A DNA stretch of 64,000 nt, from NCBI RefSeq assembly GCF_965283645.1, contig NZ_CBDIPG010000001.1, positions 2,542,001 through 2,606,000 of the forward strand, read 5' to 3'. The position numbers and the translations under genes are program-made. The DNA comes from Kordia sp965283645 (lineage in GTDB: Bacteria > Bacteroidota > Bacteroidia > Flavobacteriales > Flavobacteriaceae). The notes under the pieces are model-generated. The model was not told the origin of the DNA. It was given only the letters and a program-made list of their open reading frames with translations, and did no database searches. Position 1 is the stretch's first letter. Every line of letters starts with the position of its first letter. Shown here in pieces: positions 18,696 to 28,021 of this stretch.

Positions 18696-20276
18696 TTAAA
18701 AATTAGGTCCTCCAGTGTCCCACCATAAACGTGTTCCTCCAGTATCAGGACCATTTAAAAGTCCTACTGCAGTTTGCACATTTTCGCTATTGGTGTTTCT
18801 TTCATTTTCTACAAAATTAATTCTCCTAATTTGAGTGTTTGTATCTATGGTTCCACCACTGTTATTTACAACCACAGGAAAGATTCTTGGATATCCTGTA
18901 CGTCTAAATTCGCTCCAAGCTTCTTGCCCGTCAGGAAACATAGCAATCCATTTTTGCGTAATAATTTGTTCTAGTTGTTCTTCATTTGTACCACCAGTAT
19001 TGTATGCTATTTTAACATCACTTGCGTAAGGAACATTGTTGGTAGCGAATAGAGCATCTACAAAATCGTTAGGTGTACTTGTGTTATCCGTTAAGTAATC
19101 TGATATGCCAGAAACACCGTGCTGTGTAAATGATGCTGTAACACCAGCTTCGTAATTTGATTGTGCGCTACCTGCTCCAGCCCAACCTCTTAAAGCTGCT
19201 TCTGCTTTTAAGAAGTGTACTTCAGATGCGGTCATCCAAGTGATTGTTTCGCCATCTATAACACTTCCTATAGAAGCATGATCAAGGTATTGTGCTTTTG
19301 ACTCAATATCGATTCCCATTCGGATTCCTTTGTAATCACCAGTAAGAGTTTCATCTACAGATGGATTGAAATATTTTTCTATTCTCCCATCATTGTATCC
19401 TGTTAGTATAGATTCCATTTCTGCTCCCATTCTGATATCTCCCCAAGAACCACTTATCACTGTAATAGGATGTGGAAAACCAGTATTGACAACCATGTCT
19501 TCAGTTTCTAATAATCCTGCATTACTAGCTAAGGCTAATTCTCCTTGTGTTTTTGCTAGTGTTGGATTTACTTTTGAAATACGCATTGCTATTCGTAAAC
19601 GCATACTATTTGCAAACTGTCTCCACTTTGCAATATCACCTGCAAATGTAGATTTATCAAAAGGGATAAACTGAACATCACCAATATAAGGCTCTAAACC
19701 GTCAATAGCAGTGCCTAAGTCGTCAAAGAATGCTTGGTATGCTATTTCTTGAGAGTCATATTCTCCTGTTGTTGCAAAATCATCAAATTTGGTATAACGT
19801 ATTGGACCATATATATCCGACACACGATGCATTGCCGTTACTTTTATGATGTTTGCTAAGTACACAAACTTTATGGCATTAGCATCTCCTGATAATTCTA
19901 CAGCATTTTTTATGTTTAGTGTTTGTGGCATCACATTTTCATATGCATCAGCCCATGGAAACCCGTTCCATCCATCAACTAACGCATAGGTCATGTTATT
20001 TACATTTCCTGCAAATGGTGTTGGAGGCGTCATGTAACCAGAATACACATCTCCTATAAGACCTTGTTGTAGTTGGTAGTTCCAAGCTGGAGTTGCATTA
20101 AATACGTTTAAGAACATCGGTTGAAATTCGTTCCCTACGTTATTGTTCATTTGGGTTAAACTTTCTTCAGTAATCCCATTTGGATCAGTATTGATGTCTT
20201 GAAAGTCATCAGTACAATTTGACAGGCTCATTGCCGTTAAAATGACAAGTGCGTATTTTATAAATATTTTCTTCAT
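18696..20276 (-). CDS. SusD/RagB-family glycan-binding lipoprotein (SusD-like_2)
   Basis: A signal peptide with lipobox SLSNC (Cys21) targets the protein to the outer-membrane surface. TDDFQDINTDPNGITEES and the following helical repeats are typical of the SusD-like_2 branch, which binds the glycan on top of the SusC channel. The C-terminal region EQIITQKWIAMFPDGQEAW is the usual SusD tail. At 526 residues it is full length. It follows susC after 4 bp, the standard arrangement. The ligand is likely an N-acetylhexosamine-containing oligosaccharide, by context only. Confidence 0.95.
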   Translation of the reverse strand: MKKIFIKYALVILTAMSLSNCTDDFQDINTDPNGITEESLTQMNNNVGNEFQPMFLNVFNATPAWNYQLQQGLIGDVYSGYMTPPTPFAGNVNNMTYALVDGWNGFPWADAYENVMPQTLNIKNAVELSGDANAIKFVYLANIIKVTAMHRVSDIYGPIRYTKFDDFATTGEYDSQEIAYQAFFDDLGTAIDGLEPYIGDVQFIPFDKSTFAGDIAKWRQFANSMRLRIAMRISKVNPTLAKTQGELALASNAGLLETEDMVVNTGFPHPITVISGSWGDIRMGAEMESILTGYNDGRIEKYFNPSVDETLTGDYKGIRMGIDIESKAQYLDHASIGSVIDGETITWMTASEVHFLKAEAALRGWAGAGSAQSNYEAGVTASFTQHGVSGISDYLTDNTSTPNDFVDALFATNNVPYASDVKIAYNTGGTNEEQLEQIITQKWIAMFPDGQEAWSEFRRTGYPRIFPVVVNNSGGTIDTNTQIRRINFVENERNTNSENVQTAVGLLNGPDTGGTRLWWDTGGPNF

Positions 20277-20280
20277 TTTC

Positions 20281-23200
20281 TTAGAAATTTACATTAATGT
20301 TTAAACCGATGCTTCTTGTTGAAGGTTGACCATATATATCAACACCTTGTAATCCTATTCCAGTACTTGAAGCAATATTTGGATCAAATGGAGCATCTTT
20401 GTATATAAAGAAAAGGTTGTTTGCAATTACTGACAGGTTCATAGATTCAATGAATTCACTCTTTACAGGAATTTTATAGCTTAAAGACAATTCTCTTAAG
20501 TTAACATTTGTAGCATCGTATACATATTCTCCTAATAAACCAGCTCTACCACCTGTTTTTGTGTAATAGTCTTGCGCAGTCATTTGAAGTTGATTTCCGT
20601 TGGTATCTACAACATTGATCATACCTCCATTGTTATTTCTAGCATCAGCAGAAGCTTGTGATACTCCGTAAAAATCATTTACAGCTTCCGTAACACTTAC
20701 TACGTCTCCTCCAAATTTACCATCAATTAAGAAGTTTAAGGTAAAAGCTTTATACGTAAACGTATTGCTCCATCCTAAAGTGAAGTCTGGTTGTGCATGT
20801 GCTATAGTTTCAAAGTCAGTAGCTTCAATAGTTAGGTTTCCACTACCGTCATCAGTAACTACGGGTAAACCGTTGGCATCTCTTACAACTGAACGCCCAC
20901 GGATGCTACCAAAGTCTTCTCCTTCAACTAACGAATATCCATATCCATTTACGCCAGGTCCTGTTAAGATTGCTTCTCCATTATCAAGTGATGGATGTAC
21001 TGATACAACTTTGTTTTCATTTGAAGCATAGTTTATGGTTGTGTTCCAATTAAAGTTATCACTTACGTATGGTTTTGCATTGATAATTAATTCAATTCCT
21101 TTATTGGTAATTTCACCTGCGTTCACGATGTTTTGTGTATATCCTTGTATGTTTGGTTGTGCGGCAATGAAGAATATTTGATTTTCTGTAGTAGAACTAT
21201 AATATGTGAAATCTACTCCTAATCTGTTTCCAAAAAATCTCCATTCTGTACCGATTTCAAAAGATTTTTGATTTTCAGGTTCCAACGTTTCACCTTCTCT
21301 AGGTGCAAATGTTGCTTGATCAGCAGATCCGGTATTACCAATTGTTCGTAAAGGAACTGTTGCATATGCTGGAATGTCTTTACCAACCTCAGCATAAGAA
21401 GCTCTAATTTTTGCAAAAGAAATAGATTCTGGCAATTCAAACATTTTTGATAGTATACCTGTTACACCAACTGATGGATAAAAGAATGAATTTGATGCTG
21501 TATTTACTAACGTTGAAGACCAGTCAGTTCTACCAGTAACATCTACATATACCATTTCTTTATATCCAAAATTTGCAGCTCCGAATATTGATTGTACTTC
21601 TCTATTCGTGACGCTTTGCGATATATTATTCGTCTGTACAAAGTTTGCAATGGTAAATTCGTTTGGAAATCTTAATCCACCATTGGTTCCTGAGTCTAAT
21701 GTTATTCTGTCACCGATAGAATATTTCGTAAGACTTGTTCCTAAGGTTAATCCGAAATCAAAGTCTTCTGAAAATTGTTTTGTATAGTTCGCTATTAAAT
21801 CAACATATTGTTGTGTGTTTTCTGTTTTTTCAAGAATGTATCTTCCAGTGTCAGGAACAAAAGTTAAGTCGCTACCAGCATACAATCTTTTATCGAATGT
21901 GAAAAATGATTTATCAAAACTCCCTCTAGATTGCAATGAGAAGTTATCATTTACTTGATATTTTACACTAACACTAGCCAACACTCTTTGCGCAATATCT
22001 TTACTAGGGTTACGATTTATTAACCAATACGGGTTTTGCTGAATGTTTTCATCAAATGATGTTGCATACTGATCCAGCATATTTGTCGCAGTATTGAAAT
22101 ATTCAAATTGATTTTTGTAGTTATTTAAATCGATCCCTACTGGATTCAAATATAAACCTGTTAAAGGGTTTGAGTATAATCCGTTAGTTGGTCTATTCCA
22201 AATTCGCTGATCAGATAAGTTAATGTTGGCTGAAACTTTAATTTTATCATTTAAGAAACTTGCAGTTTCACGTACGTTAATTACGTTTCTGTTAAATCTA
22301 TTTCCAGGCATTACTCCACCAGCATTTGTATTTGCAAATGAAAAGTACGTTTGTGCTTTTTTATTTCCTGCACTTAAAGAGATTGATTGTATAGAAGTTA
22401 TTCCTGTATCAAAAAAGTCATCAACAGTATTTGAAAGCCCACCAGTTCTTGCTCCCCAAGATTTAGGGTCAGTAACTCTACCGTTTTCCGCAATTGGTTG
22501 TCCTACAGATAATGATTGATATTCAGTTTGTAATTCTGGTAATGAAACCACATTATCAACAGTAAGCGTTGAGCTAAAGTTTACTTTAATCTTACCATCT
22601 TTTCCTGTTTTTGTCGTAATAAGAATGACACCATTGGCTCCCTGACTACCATATAATGCAGCGGCAGACGCGCCTTTTAATATCGAAATACTTTCTACGT
22701 CATCCGGATTTATTAAAGAAGTAATGTCTCCACCATCTCTATTTCCTGTTTGACTTCCAAAGATATCACCTCCAGGTTGCGCTCCGTTACCATTGTTTAA
22801 CATTGGCACACCATCTATTACATATAAAGGATCATTATTTGTAGTAGAGGAGTTTCCTCTTAATACAACCTTGGTAGAACCACCAACGCCCGAAGAACTT
22901 CTTGTAATTGTTAATCCTGCCGATTTTCCCGATAAACTATTAATAGGGTTTGTTTGTTTAACTGTCGTTAAATCATCTCCTTTGACATCTTGAGCAGCGT
23001 ACGTAAGTGTTTTTCGTTCCTTTTTGATCCCTAGAGCAGTAACAATAACTGCATCTAATGCTTCTTGGTTATCTTCAAGTTGAACGTTAATGACATTTAA
23101 ATCGGCTATAGTTACTTGTTTTGTAGTCATTCCTATGAATGAAAATGTCAACACATCTCCGGGAGATGCCAAGATAGAATATTTTCCATCGAAATCTGTT

Positions 23201-23367
23201 TGTGTTCCTTTTGTGGTTCCTTCTACTGAGATATTTACTCCTGGAATAGGTAGATTATCCGTTTTTGAAGTTACTGTACCTTTAATTTCTGTTTCCTGAG
23301 CAAATGAATTTTGCGCTAATAATAGGAAAAAAGAAAACAAAAATAACACTCGTAAATTTTGTTTCAT
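20281..23367 (-). CDS. SusC/RagA-family TonB-dependent outer-membrane transporter
   Basis: The 1028-residue protein has a signal peptide (cut after NSFAQ), a CarboxypepD_reg-like domain at about residues 27-105 (GTVTSKTDNLPIPGVNISVEG), a plug domain at about 115-235 (VVLRGNSST, DGVPMLNNGNG, VESISILKGASAAALYG), and a 22-strand barrel ending in an aromatic Phe (SIGLNINVNF). It imports oligosaccharides across the outer membrane using TonB-ExbB-ExbD energy; an ExbB/ExbD operon lies at 50-52 kb. It heads the PUL operon. The 5' region is shared with the divergent sensor kinase. Confidence 0.96.
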   Translation of the reverse strand: MKQNLRVLFLFSFFLLLAQNSFAQETEIKGTVTSKTDNLPIPGVNISVEGTTKGTQTDFDGKYSILASPGDVLTFSFIGMTTKQVTIADLNVINVQLEDNQEALDAVIVTALGIKKERKTLTYAAQDVKGDDLTTVKQTNPINSLSGKSAGLTITRSSSGVGGSTKVVLRGNSSTTNNDPLYVIDGVPMLNNGNGAQPGGDIFGSQTGNRDGGDITSLINPDDVESISILKGASAAALYGSQGANGVILITTKTGKDGKIKVNFSSTLTVDNVVSLPELQTEYQSLSVGQPIAENGRVTDPKSWGARTGGLSNTVDDFFDTGITSIQSISLSAGNKKAQTYFSFANTNAGGVMPGNRFNRNVINVRETASFLNDKIKVSANINLSDQRIWNRPTNGLYSNPLTGLYLNPVGIDLNNYKNQFEYFNTATNMLDQYATSFDENIQQNPYWLINRNPSKDIAQRVLASVSVKYQVNDNFSLQSRGSFDKSFFTFDKRLYAGSDLTFVPDTGRYILEKTENTQQYVDLIANYTKQFSEDFDFGLTLGTSLTKYSIGDRITLDSGTNGGLRFPNEFTIANFVQTNNISQSVTNREVQSIFGAANFGYKEMVYVDVTGRTDWSSTLVNTASNSFFYPSVGVTGILSKMFELPESISFAKIRASYAEVGKDIPAYATVPLRTIGNTGSADQATFAPREGETLEPENQKSFEIGTEWRFFGNRLGVDFTYYSSTTENQIFFIAAQPNIQGYTQNIVNAGEITNKGIELIINAKPYVSDNFNWNTTINYASNENKVVSVHPSLDNGEAILTGPGVNGYGYSLVEGEDFGSIRGRSVVRDANGLPVVTDDGSGNLTIEATDFETIAHAQPDFTLGWSNTFTYKAFTLNFLIDGKFGGDVVSVTEAVNDFYGVSQASADARNNNGGMINVVDTNGNQLQMTAQDYYTKTGGRAGLLGEYVYDATNVNLRELSLSYKIPVKSEFIESMNLSVIANNLFFIYKDAPFDPNIASSTGIGLQGVDIYGQPSTRSIGLNINVNF

Positions 23368-23673
23368 AATGTTGGTTATTTACAATTTTATGATGCCAAA
23401 GTATTTCAATCAAAATTTATTAGGAAAAAAAATATATAAACAACATTATTTTACACATAGACGACAATGAACTAAAGACTAACGATTTTTAGAAAATAAA
23501 GAATAATCAATTTTATTGTTAATTAATTATTATATCGTTAAAATTGCTGTATAAATTAAAGATTTATTATTAAAAAAACTGACAAACGTGCTTAAATCTA
23601 TCTTAAAAGAAAGCTCAAACCATACCATACCATACCACGAAAATATCATATTGCTTTTTGGGTAGGATACTTT
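23368..23673. promoter_or_regulatory. Divergent control region between susC and the LytS/LytTR genes
   Basis: This 306-bp AT-rich segment must hold the susC promoter (minus) and the kinase-operon promoter (plus). Partial -33/-7-like strings are seen on the minus strand (TTG then TAAATTTTG about 60-100 bp before susC), but no perfect pair. The right part, from 23588, is probably coding sequence for the kinase N-terminus rather than a spacer, interrupted by the ACCAT tandem repeat. Confidence 0.55.
23619..23637 (+). repeat. ACCAT short tandem repeat, 3.8 copies, in the kinase 5' region
   Basis: Three full ACCAT units and one ACCA lie between a GTG at 23588 and the first kinase ATG at 23674. 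The GTG frame reads 25 codons through the repeat and stops at 23663-23665. The kinase frame is open from 23596 and reads RKYHIAFWVGYF directly before the ATG. Removing one 5-bp unit joins the two frames into one protein. This is the arrangement expected for slipped-strand phase variation, though three units is a short tract. Confidence 0.7.
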
Positions 23674-24648
23674 ATGCTTAACTTCATTAGATGGGGAAGT
23701 TATTATCAGGATTATTGGTATTCGTTTAAATCAAACTTACTAACCGTTACTATTGGAGCCGTGTTGGTATACGTCAATATTTATTTCTTATTTCCAAAAT
23801 TCATTTTGAATAAAAAGTACGCGAGTTATATACTATACTTTTTTATAACGCTTAGTATTTTTTATGTGGTACGAACCGAATTAATTTATGCGCTAATTAA
23901 CGAAAATGTTTGGCCAGAATCTGAAACACCACAAAATGCATACTCTTTTAACCATATCATAGTTGTTTTTATGATAGGGATTTATGATGTGGCACTCGTT
24001 ACGATGCTAAAATTGACTTCTGATTGGATTTTTGAGCGAAAAAGAACAGAACGATTAAAGGAAGTACAAATGAGAACCGAATTGAACCTTTTAAAATCTC
24101 AAATACAACCACACTTTTTCTTTAATACTTTAAATAGTTTGTATGCTTTGGCAATTGATAAATCAGAAGATACTCCTAGAGTTATTTTGAAATTATCAGA
24201 TATGATGCAGTATGCTTTGTACGAAGTCAAAGGTTCAAAAGTGAGCTTATTAAAAGAAATAAATCATATCAATAATTATATAGATATAGAAAAGATGCGA
24301 TTTAGTGATCGTATAGAATCTGATATGAATATCACAGGAGATATAGATGATGTCGAAATTCCTCCCTTACTTTTTCTATCATTTGTAGAAAATTGTTTTA
24401 AACATGGTTTGAAAGGTGTTGATAAAATACATATTGATATCTGTTTTGAAATTACCAACGACAATTATTTAGAATTTAAACTAGCTAACAATTTTAATTC
24501 AAACGATACAGACCAAGAAAAAAATCATGGCATTGGAATTATGAATTCCGAAAGAAGGTTAACATTGTTGTTCGACAATGATTTTGTCCTAAACACTAAA
24601 ATAGAAGACAACACATACAATTTATTTTTAAAGATTCCAGTACTATGA
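23674..24648 (+). CDS. LytS-type sensor histidine kinase (probable N-terminal extension out of frame)
   Basis: This is an inner-membrane sensor of the LytS/YehU class. About three to four membrane segments lie in residues 1-115, then a coiled linker, then the His_kinase box IQPHFFFNTLNSLYAL near residue 140 with the phosphorylated His, and a HATPase domain with the N box SFVENCFKHG and GIGIMNSERRL. From the ATG it is 324 residues, but homologous-looking sequence (HIAFWVGYF) continues upstream in the same frame with no start codon until a repeat-mediated frame change. It overlaps the response regulator by 4 bp. It probably senses glycan or envelope state and controls the PUL or its transporters. 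Confidence 0.88.
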   Translation: MLNFIRWGSYYQDYWYSFKSNLLTVTIGAVLVYVNIYFLFPKFILNKKYASYILYFFITLSIFYVVRTELIYALINENVWPESETPQNAYSFNHIIVVFMIGIYDVALVTMLKLTSDWIFERKRTERLKEVQMRTELNLLKSQIQPHFFFNTLNSLYALAIDKSEDTPRVILKLSDMMQYALYEVKGSKVSLLKEINHINNYIDIEKMRFSDRIESDMNITGDIDDVEIPPLLFLSFVENCFKHGLKGVDKIHIDICFEITNDNYLEFKLANNFNSNDTDQEKNHGIGIMNSERRLTLLFDNDFVLNTKIEDNTYNLFLKIPVL

Positions 24649-25367
24649 AAATTAAGTGCGTTATAATAGATGATGAACATTTGGCCATTCAGGTTATAGA
24701 AAATCACTTAAAGAGTTTTGACCATATTGAAATCGTAGCCACCTTTAACAATCCGCTAAAGGCCTACCCTGTATTAGAACAGGAAAAAATTGATGTGATA
24801 TTTTTAGATATCAATATGCCACAAATGACTGGCTTTAAGTTTATAGAAAATCTGAGTTACAAACCGCTAATTGTTATTACAACAGCTTATCGTGAATATG
24901 CTGTAAAAAGCTTTGAATTGAATGTATTAGATTATTTAGTAAAGCCAATTCCATTTGACCGATTTTTAAAAACAATCAATAAAATATACCAACAAGTGTA
25001 TATGAATAATGCAACCACAGATGTAGGATTGCAACAAGAGCCACACATTTTTTTAAAGGTGAATAAAAAGTTAGTGAAAGTAAATTTCAGTGATATTTTA
25101 TTTATAGAAAGTCTTAAAGATTATATTAAAGTCAATACGACACTTGGCGATTATGTTGTTCATAAATCACTTTCTGCAATTACTGAAGAATTACCACAAT
25201 CGAGTTTTTTAAGAATTCACCGATCGTATACCATATCTATTAATAAAATAACTGCTTTAGAAGGCAATACCGTTGAAATTTTAAACAAAAAAATTCCAAT
25301 AGGTAGAAACTATCTTAAAATTACCAAACAGCGTATTTTCAATATTAATGATGATGCCAAAAATTAA
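24645..25367 (+). CDS. LytTR-family response regulator
   Basis: The N-terminal receiver domain (residues 1-120) has the acidic pocket IIDDEH and the phosphoacceptor Asp55 in DVIFLDINMP, with the conserved Lys in DYLVKP near residue 103. The C-terminal LytTR DNA-binding domain (about 140-238) shows FIESLKDYIKV and SFLRIHRSYTISINKI. It overlaps the kinase gene by ATGA, so the two form a cognate pair. The targets are probably the divergent susC promoter and/or the following permease, as LytTR regulators often sit beside what they control. Confidence 0.93.
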   Translation: MKIKCVIIDDEHLAIQVIENHLKSFDHIEIVATFNNPLKAYPVLEQEKIDVIFLDINMPQMTGFKFIENLSYKPLIVITTAYREYAVKSFELNVLDYLVKPIPFDRFLKTINKIYQQVYMNNATTDVGLQQEPHIFLKVNKKLVKVNFSDILFIESLKDYIKVNTTLGDYVVHKSLSAITEELPQSSFLRIHRSYTISINKITALEGNTVEILNKKIPIGRNYLKITKQRIFNINDDAKN

Positions 25368-25387
25368 CTAACTACTAACTTATTATA

Positions 25388-26710
25388 ATGTCTACAACGA
25401 ACGATACATTAAAAAAATCAACATTAATTCCAATTCTAATCATTGCTGGCTTATTCTTTATTTTTGGCTTTGTAACTTGGATTAATGGAGCTTTAATTCC
25501 ATATATGAAAACCATTAATGAGTTAACCGATACACAATCATATTTGGTTGCTTCTGCTTCATACATCTCATTTGTTATCATGGCTTTGCCTGCGTCTTAT
25601 ATTATTAAAAAGATAGGATTCAAAAATGGAATGTCACTAGGTTTACTAGTCATGGCAATTGGAGCGTTGATTTTTGTTCCAGCTGCTGGCGCAAGAACCT
25701 ATTGGATGTTTTTGGTTGCTATTTTTATTCAAGGAATTGGCATGACCTTATTACAAACTGCTTCCAATCCATATATAACTATACTAGGTCCTATAGAAAG
25801 TGGTGCCAAACGAATTGCTATTATGGGAATTGCCAATAAAGTAGCTGGAGCGTTGGGTTCGGTTATTTTTGGAGCTATATTATTAACTGGAATTGATGAC
25901 GTAAAAGAAAAATTAACCACAATTAGTGAGGTCGAAAAAGATCAATTACTAAATACAACTGCAGATAGTGTTGTAATGCCTTATGTAATCATGGCAATTG
26001 TATTGGTTATACTTGGCTTGCTAATTAGAAAAGCGCCACTACCTCATGTAGAAGCAGCACCAATAGAAGAATCTAAAGATGGAGAGAAATCAAAAACAAG
26101 TATTTTTCAATTTCCTCATTTATGGTTAGGTGTCTTGGCTTTGTTTGTATATGTTGGCGTGGAAGTAATTGCTGGTGATACAATTATTGCGTATGGTATT
26201 GCTTTAGACATTCCTACGGAACAAGCTAAATTCTTTACATTATTAACGCTCATGGCTATGGTATTTACATATGCATTAGGAGTTTTCTTAATTCCAAAAT
26301 ATATCAGTCAAGCATTTGCTTTAAAAGCTAGCGCAATACTGGGAATTCTACTATCATTTGCTATTGTTTTTACAAGCGGATTTACCTCAGTTCTTTTTGT
26401 CGCCGCCTTAGGTTTTGCCAATGCATTGGTATGGCCAGCAGTTTGGCCTTTAGCCTTAACAGGATTAGGGAAATTTACAAAAACTGCCGCAGCATTATTA
26501 ATCATGGGAATTTCTGGTGGTGCTATTCTTCCTCTCTTATATGGCGTCTTAGTTGATAACAAAAAAGAACAGCTTATTTCTACTGGCATCAATGAAATAT
26601 CTGCCACAGCAGCAGCAGCTTCGCACGGATATTGGATATTACTTCCATGTTACATAATCATTTTATACTATGCATTTTTTGGACATACAGTAGGGCTTAA
26701 AAAATCTTAA
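25388..26710 (+). CDS. Sugar MFS transporter, FucP/NagP-like
   Basis: About twelve membrane segments are seen in 440 residues. GLFFIFGFVTWINGALIPY and QGIGMTLLQTASNPYI are hallmark stretches of the fucose/glucose-galactose (FucP/GGP) MFS branch, which includes GlcNAc/H+ symporters (NagP) in marine bacteria. It would carry the monosaccharide released by GH20/GH109 across the inner membrane, where the BadF-type kinase acts. It follows the response regulator by 20 bp and precedes a NagX-like gene by 12 bp. GlcNAc or GalNAc specificity is inferred from context. Confidence 0.9.
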   Translation: MSTTNDTLKKSTLIPILIIAGLFFIFGFVTWINGALIPYMKTINELTDTQSYLVASASYISFVIMALPASYIIKKIGFKNGMSLGLLVMAIGALIFVPAAGARTYWMFLVAIFIQGIGMTLLQTASNPYITILGPIESGAKRIAIMGIANKVAGALGSVIFGAILLTGIDDVKEKLTTISEVEKDQLLNTTADSVVMPYVIMAIVLVILGLLIRKAPLPHVEAAPIEESKDGEKSKTSIFQFPHLWLGVLALFVYVGVEVIAGDTIIAYGIALDIPTEQAKFFTLLTLMAMVFTYALGVFLIPKYISQAFALKASAILGILLSFAIVFTSGFTSVLFVAALGFANALVWPAVWPLALTGLGKFTKTAAALLIMGISGGAILPLLYGVLVDNKKEQLISTGINEISATAAAASHGYWILLPCYIIILYYAFFGHTVGLKKS

Positions 26711-26722
26711 TATAGCTGTCTC

Positions 26723-27817
26723 ATGAAGAAAGAAAGAATAGCTTCCGTAGACATTTTAAGAGGAATTACAATTGTAGCAATGATTCTAGTAAATACGCCT
26801 GGAACATGGTCTAATGTATATGCGCCACTACTTCATGCGGAATGGCATGGTTTAACACCTACTGACTTAATTTTTCCTTTCTTTTTGTTCATTGTAGGAA
26901 TCTCTATAGCATTCGCCTACAAGAACAAGACAAAAACATCAAAGACGTATAAAAAGGTTTTTATACGAAGTTTAAAGCTCATTGGTTTAGGCTTATTTCT
27001 CAATCTATTTCTACCCTATTTTCCGTTCATTACAGATATGGAAACTTTAAGAATCCCTGGGGTTTTACAACGGATTGGTATTGTATTTTGCATTTCGGCA
27101 ATATTATATTTGCATTGTAATTGGAAAGTTATATTAGGGCTATCAATAGCTACGTTACTACTCTATTGGGGCTTTTTAGGTTTTTTCCCTTTTCCAGATG
27201 GTACATTGCCGACTTTTGACAGAGCACCTAACAATTGGGTTAATTATATCGATCTAAACATTTTAGGAAAACATATGTGGAAACCTGATTATGATCCAGA
27301 AGGTATTTTAAGTACAATTCCTTCGGTAATAACATGCTTATTCGGGATATTGATAGGCAAAGTATTGATGAGTTACCAAAATAAAAAAGAAATTATGCTT
27401 TTTGTAATAGCAATTGGCTTACTCATTAGTGGATATATTTTTAGTTATTGGTTTCCTATAAACAAAACACTTTGGAGTAGTAGTTTTGTATTAGTGACAA
27501 GTGGTTGGGCAGTTTTAATACTCTCAATAGTCTATTTTATTACAGATGTATTAAATATAAAATTTGGCGGAATTTTTAAATACGTTGGCACGAATGCAAT
27601 TACCATTTATTTCTTGTCTAGCTTTATTTCTAAAGTATTCTATCTAACAAAAGTTGGAGAAAATGAAAATATACATTCATATCTATTTAAAAACATATTT
27701 GCACAATCTTTTCTAAGTCCAGAAATGTCTTCCTTGCTGTATGCTTTAGTTGTGGTATTGTTTTACATGTTGCTTGGGTATATCTTATTCAAGAAAAAGA
27801 TTATTATTAAAGTCTGA
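26723..27817 (+). CDS. NagX-like / heparan-alpha-glucosaminide N-acetyltransferase-like membrane protein
   Basis: This 364-residue polytopic protein (about ten membrane segments) starts with RIASVDILRGITIVAMILVN and has a conserved His in HAEWHGLTPTDLIFPFFLF. This is the signature of the COG4299/HGSNAT (DUF5009-like) family. In other bacteria nagX lies in GlcNAc utilisation loci, where it is thought to transfer acetyl groups to glucosamine or help transport. Its place after the NagP-like permease supports the same link. The transferase activity is inferred from family membership only. Confidence 0.85.
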   Translation: MKKERIASVDILRGITIVAMILVNTPGTWSNVYAPLLHAEWHGLTPTDLIFPFFLFIVGISIAFAYKNKTKTSKTYKKVFIRSLKLIGLGLFLNLFLPYFPFITDMETLRIPGVLQRIGIVFCISAILYLHCNWKVILGLSIATLLLYWGFLGFFPFPDGTLPTFDRAPNNWVNYIDLNILGKHMWKPDYDPEGILSTIPSVITCLFGILIGKVLMSYQNKKEIMLFVIAIGLLISGYIFSYWFPINKTLWSSSFVLVTSGWAVLILSIVYFITDVLNIKFGGIFKYVGTNAITIYFLSSFISKVFYLTKVGENENIHSYLFKNIFAQSFLSPEMSSLLYALVVVLFYMLLGYILFKKKIIIKV

Positions 27818-27933
27818 TAATACCTTGACAAACATTTTCTTGTAAGCAGTTTTTCTCACTCTTTTAAACCAATAAACTTCAAAAAAAGATGCTTTTTTAA
27901 GAAGAAATAAAACCCTATTCTAAAACTTAAAAC

Positions 27934-27957
27934 TGTCGCCTAAAGTAATTATTAAAA
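27934..27957 (+). promoter_or_regulatory. Shared 24-bp element upstream of the Crp/Fnr gene
   Basis: This 24-mer, starting TGTCGCCTAAAGTAA, agrees at 21 of 24 positions with 32269-32292 upstream of the four-TM/BamA-like genes; all three differences are transitions. It may be an operator for the adjacent Crp/Fnr protein (autoregulation) or an extended promoter element. It is not clearly palindromic. Confidence 0.4.
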
Positions 27958-27989
27958 AATTAACACAACCATTCAAATCTTAAATTCCA

Positions 27990-27997
27990 TATATTTG
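27990..27997 (+). promoter_or_regulatory. -7 element upstream of the Crp/Fnr gene
   Basis: TATATTTG fits TAnnTTTG and lies 24 bp before the TTG start at 28022. No clear -33 TTTG is seen at the usual distance. Confidence 0.4.
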
Positions 27998-28021
27998 ATT
28001 TTAACTGTAACGATAGTATAA

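Noticed and set aside
5621..23367. Chitin degradation locus
   Set aside because: No GH18/GH19 chitinase or chitin-binding domain is present; only terminal hexosaminidases are seen, so chitin is not a safe call.
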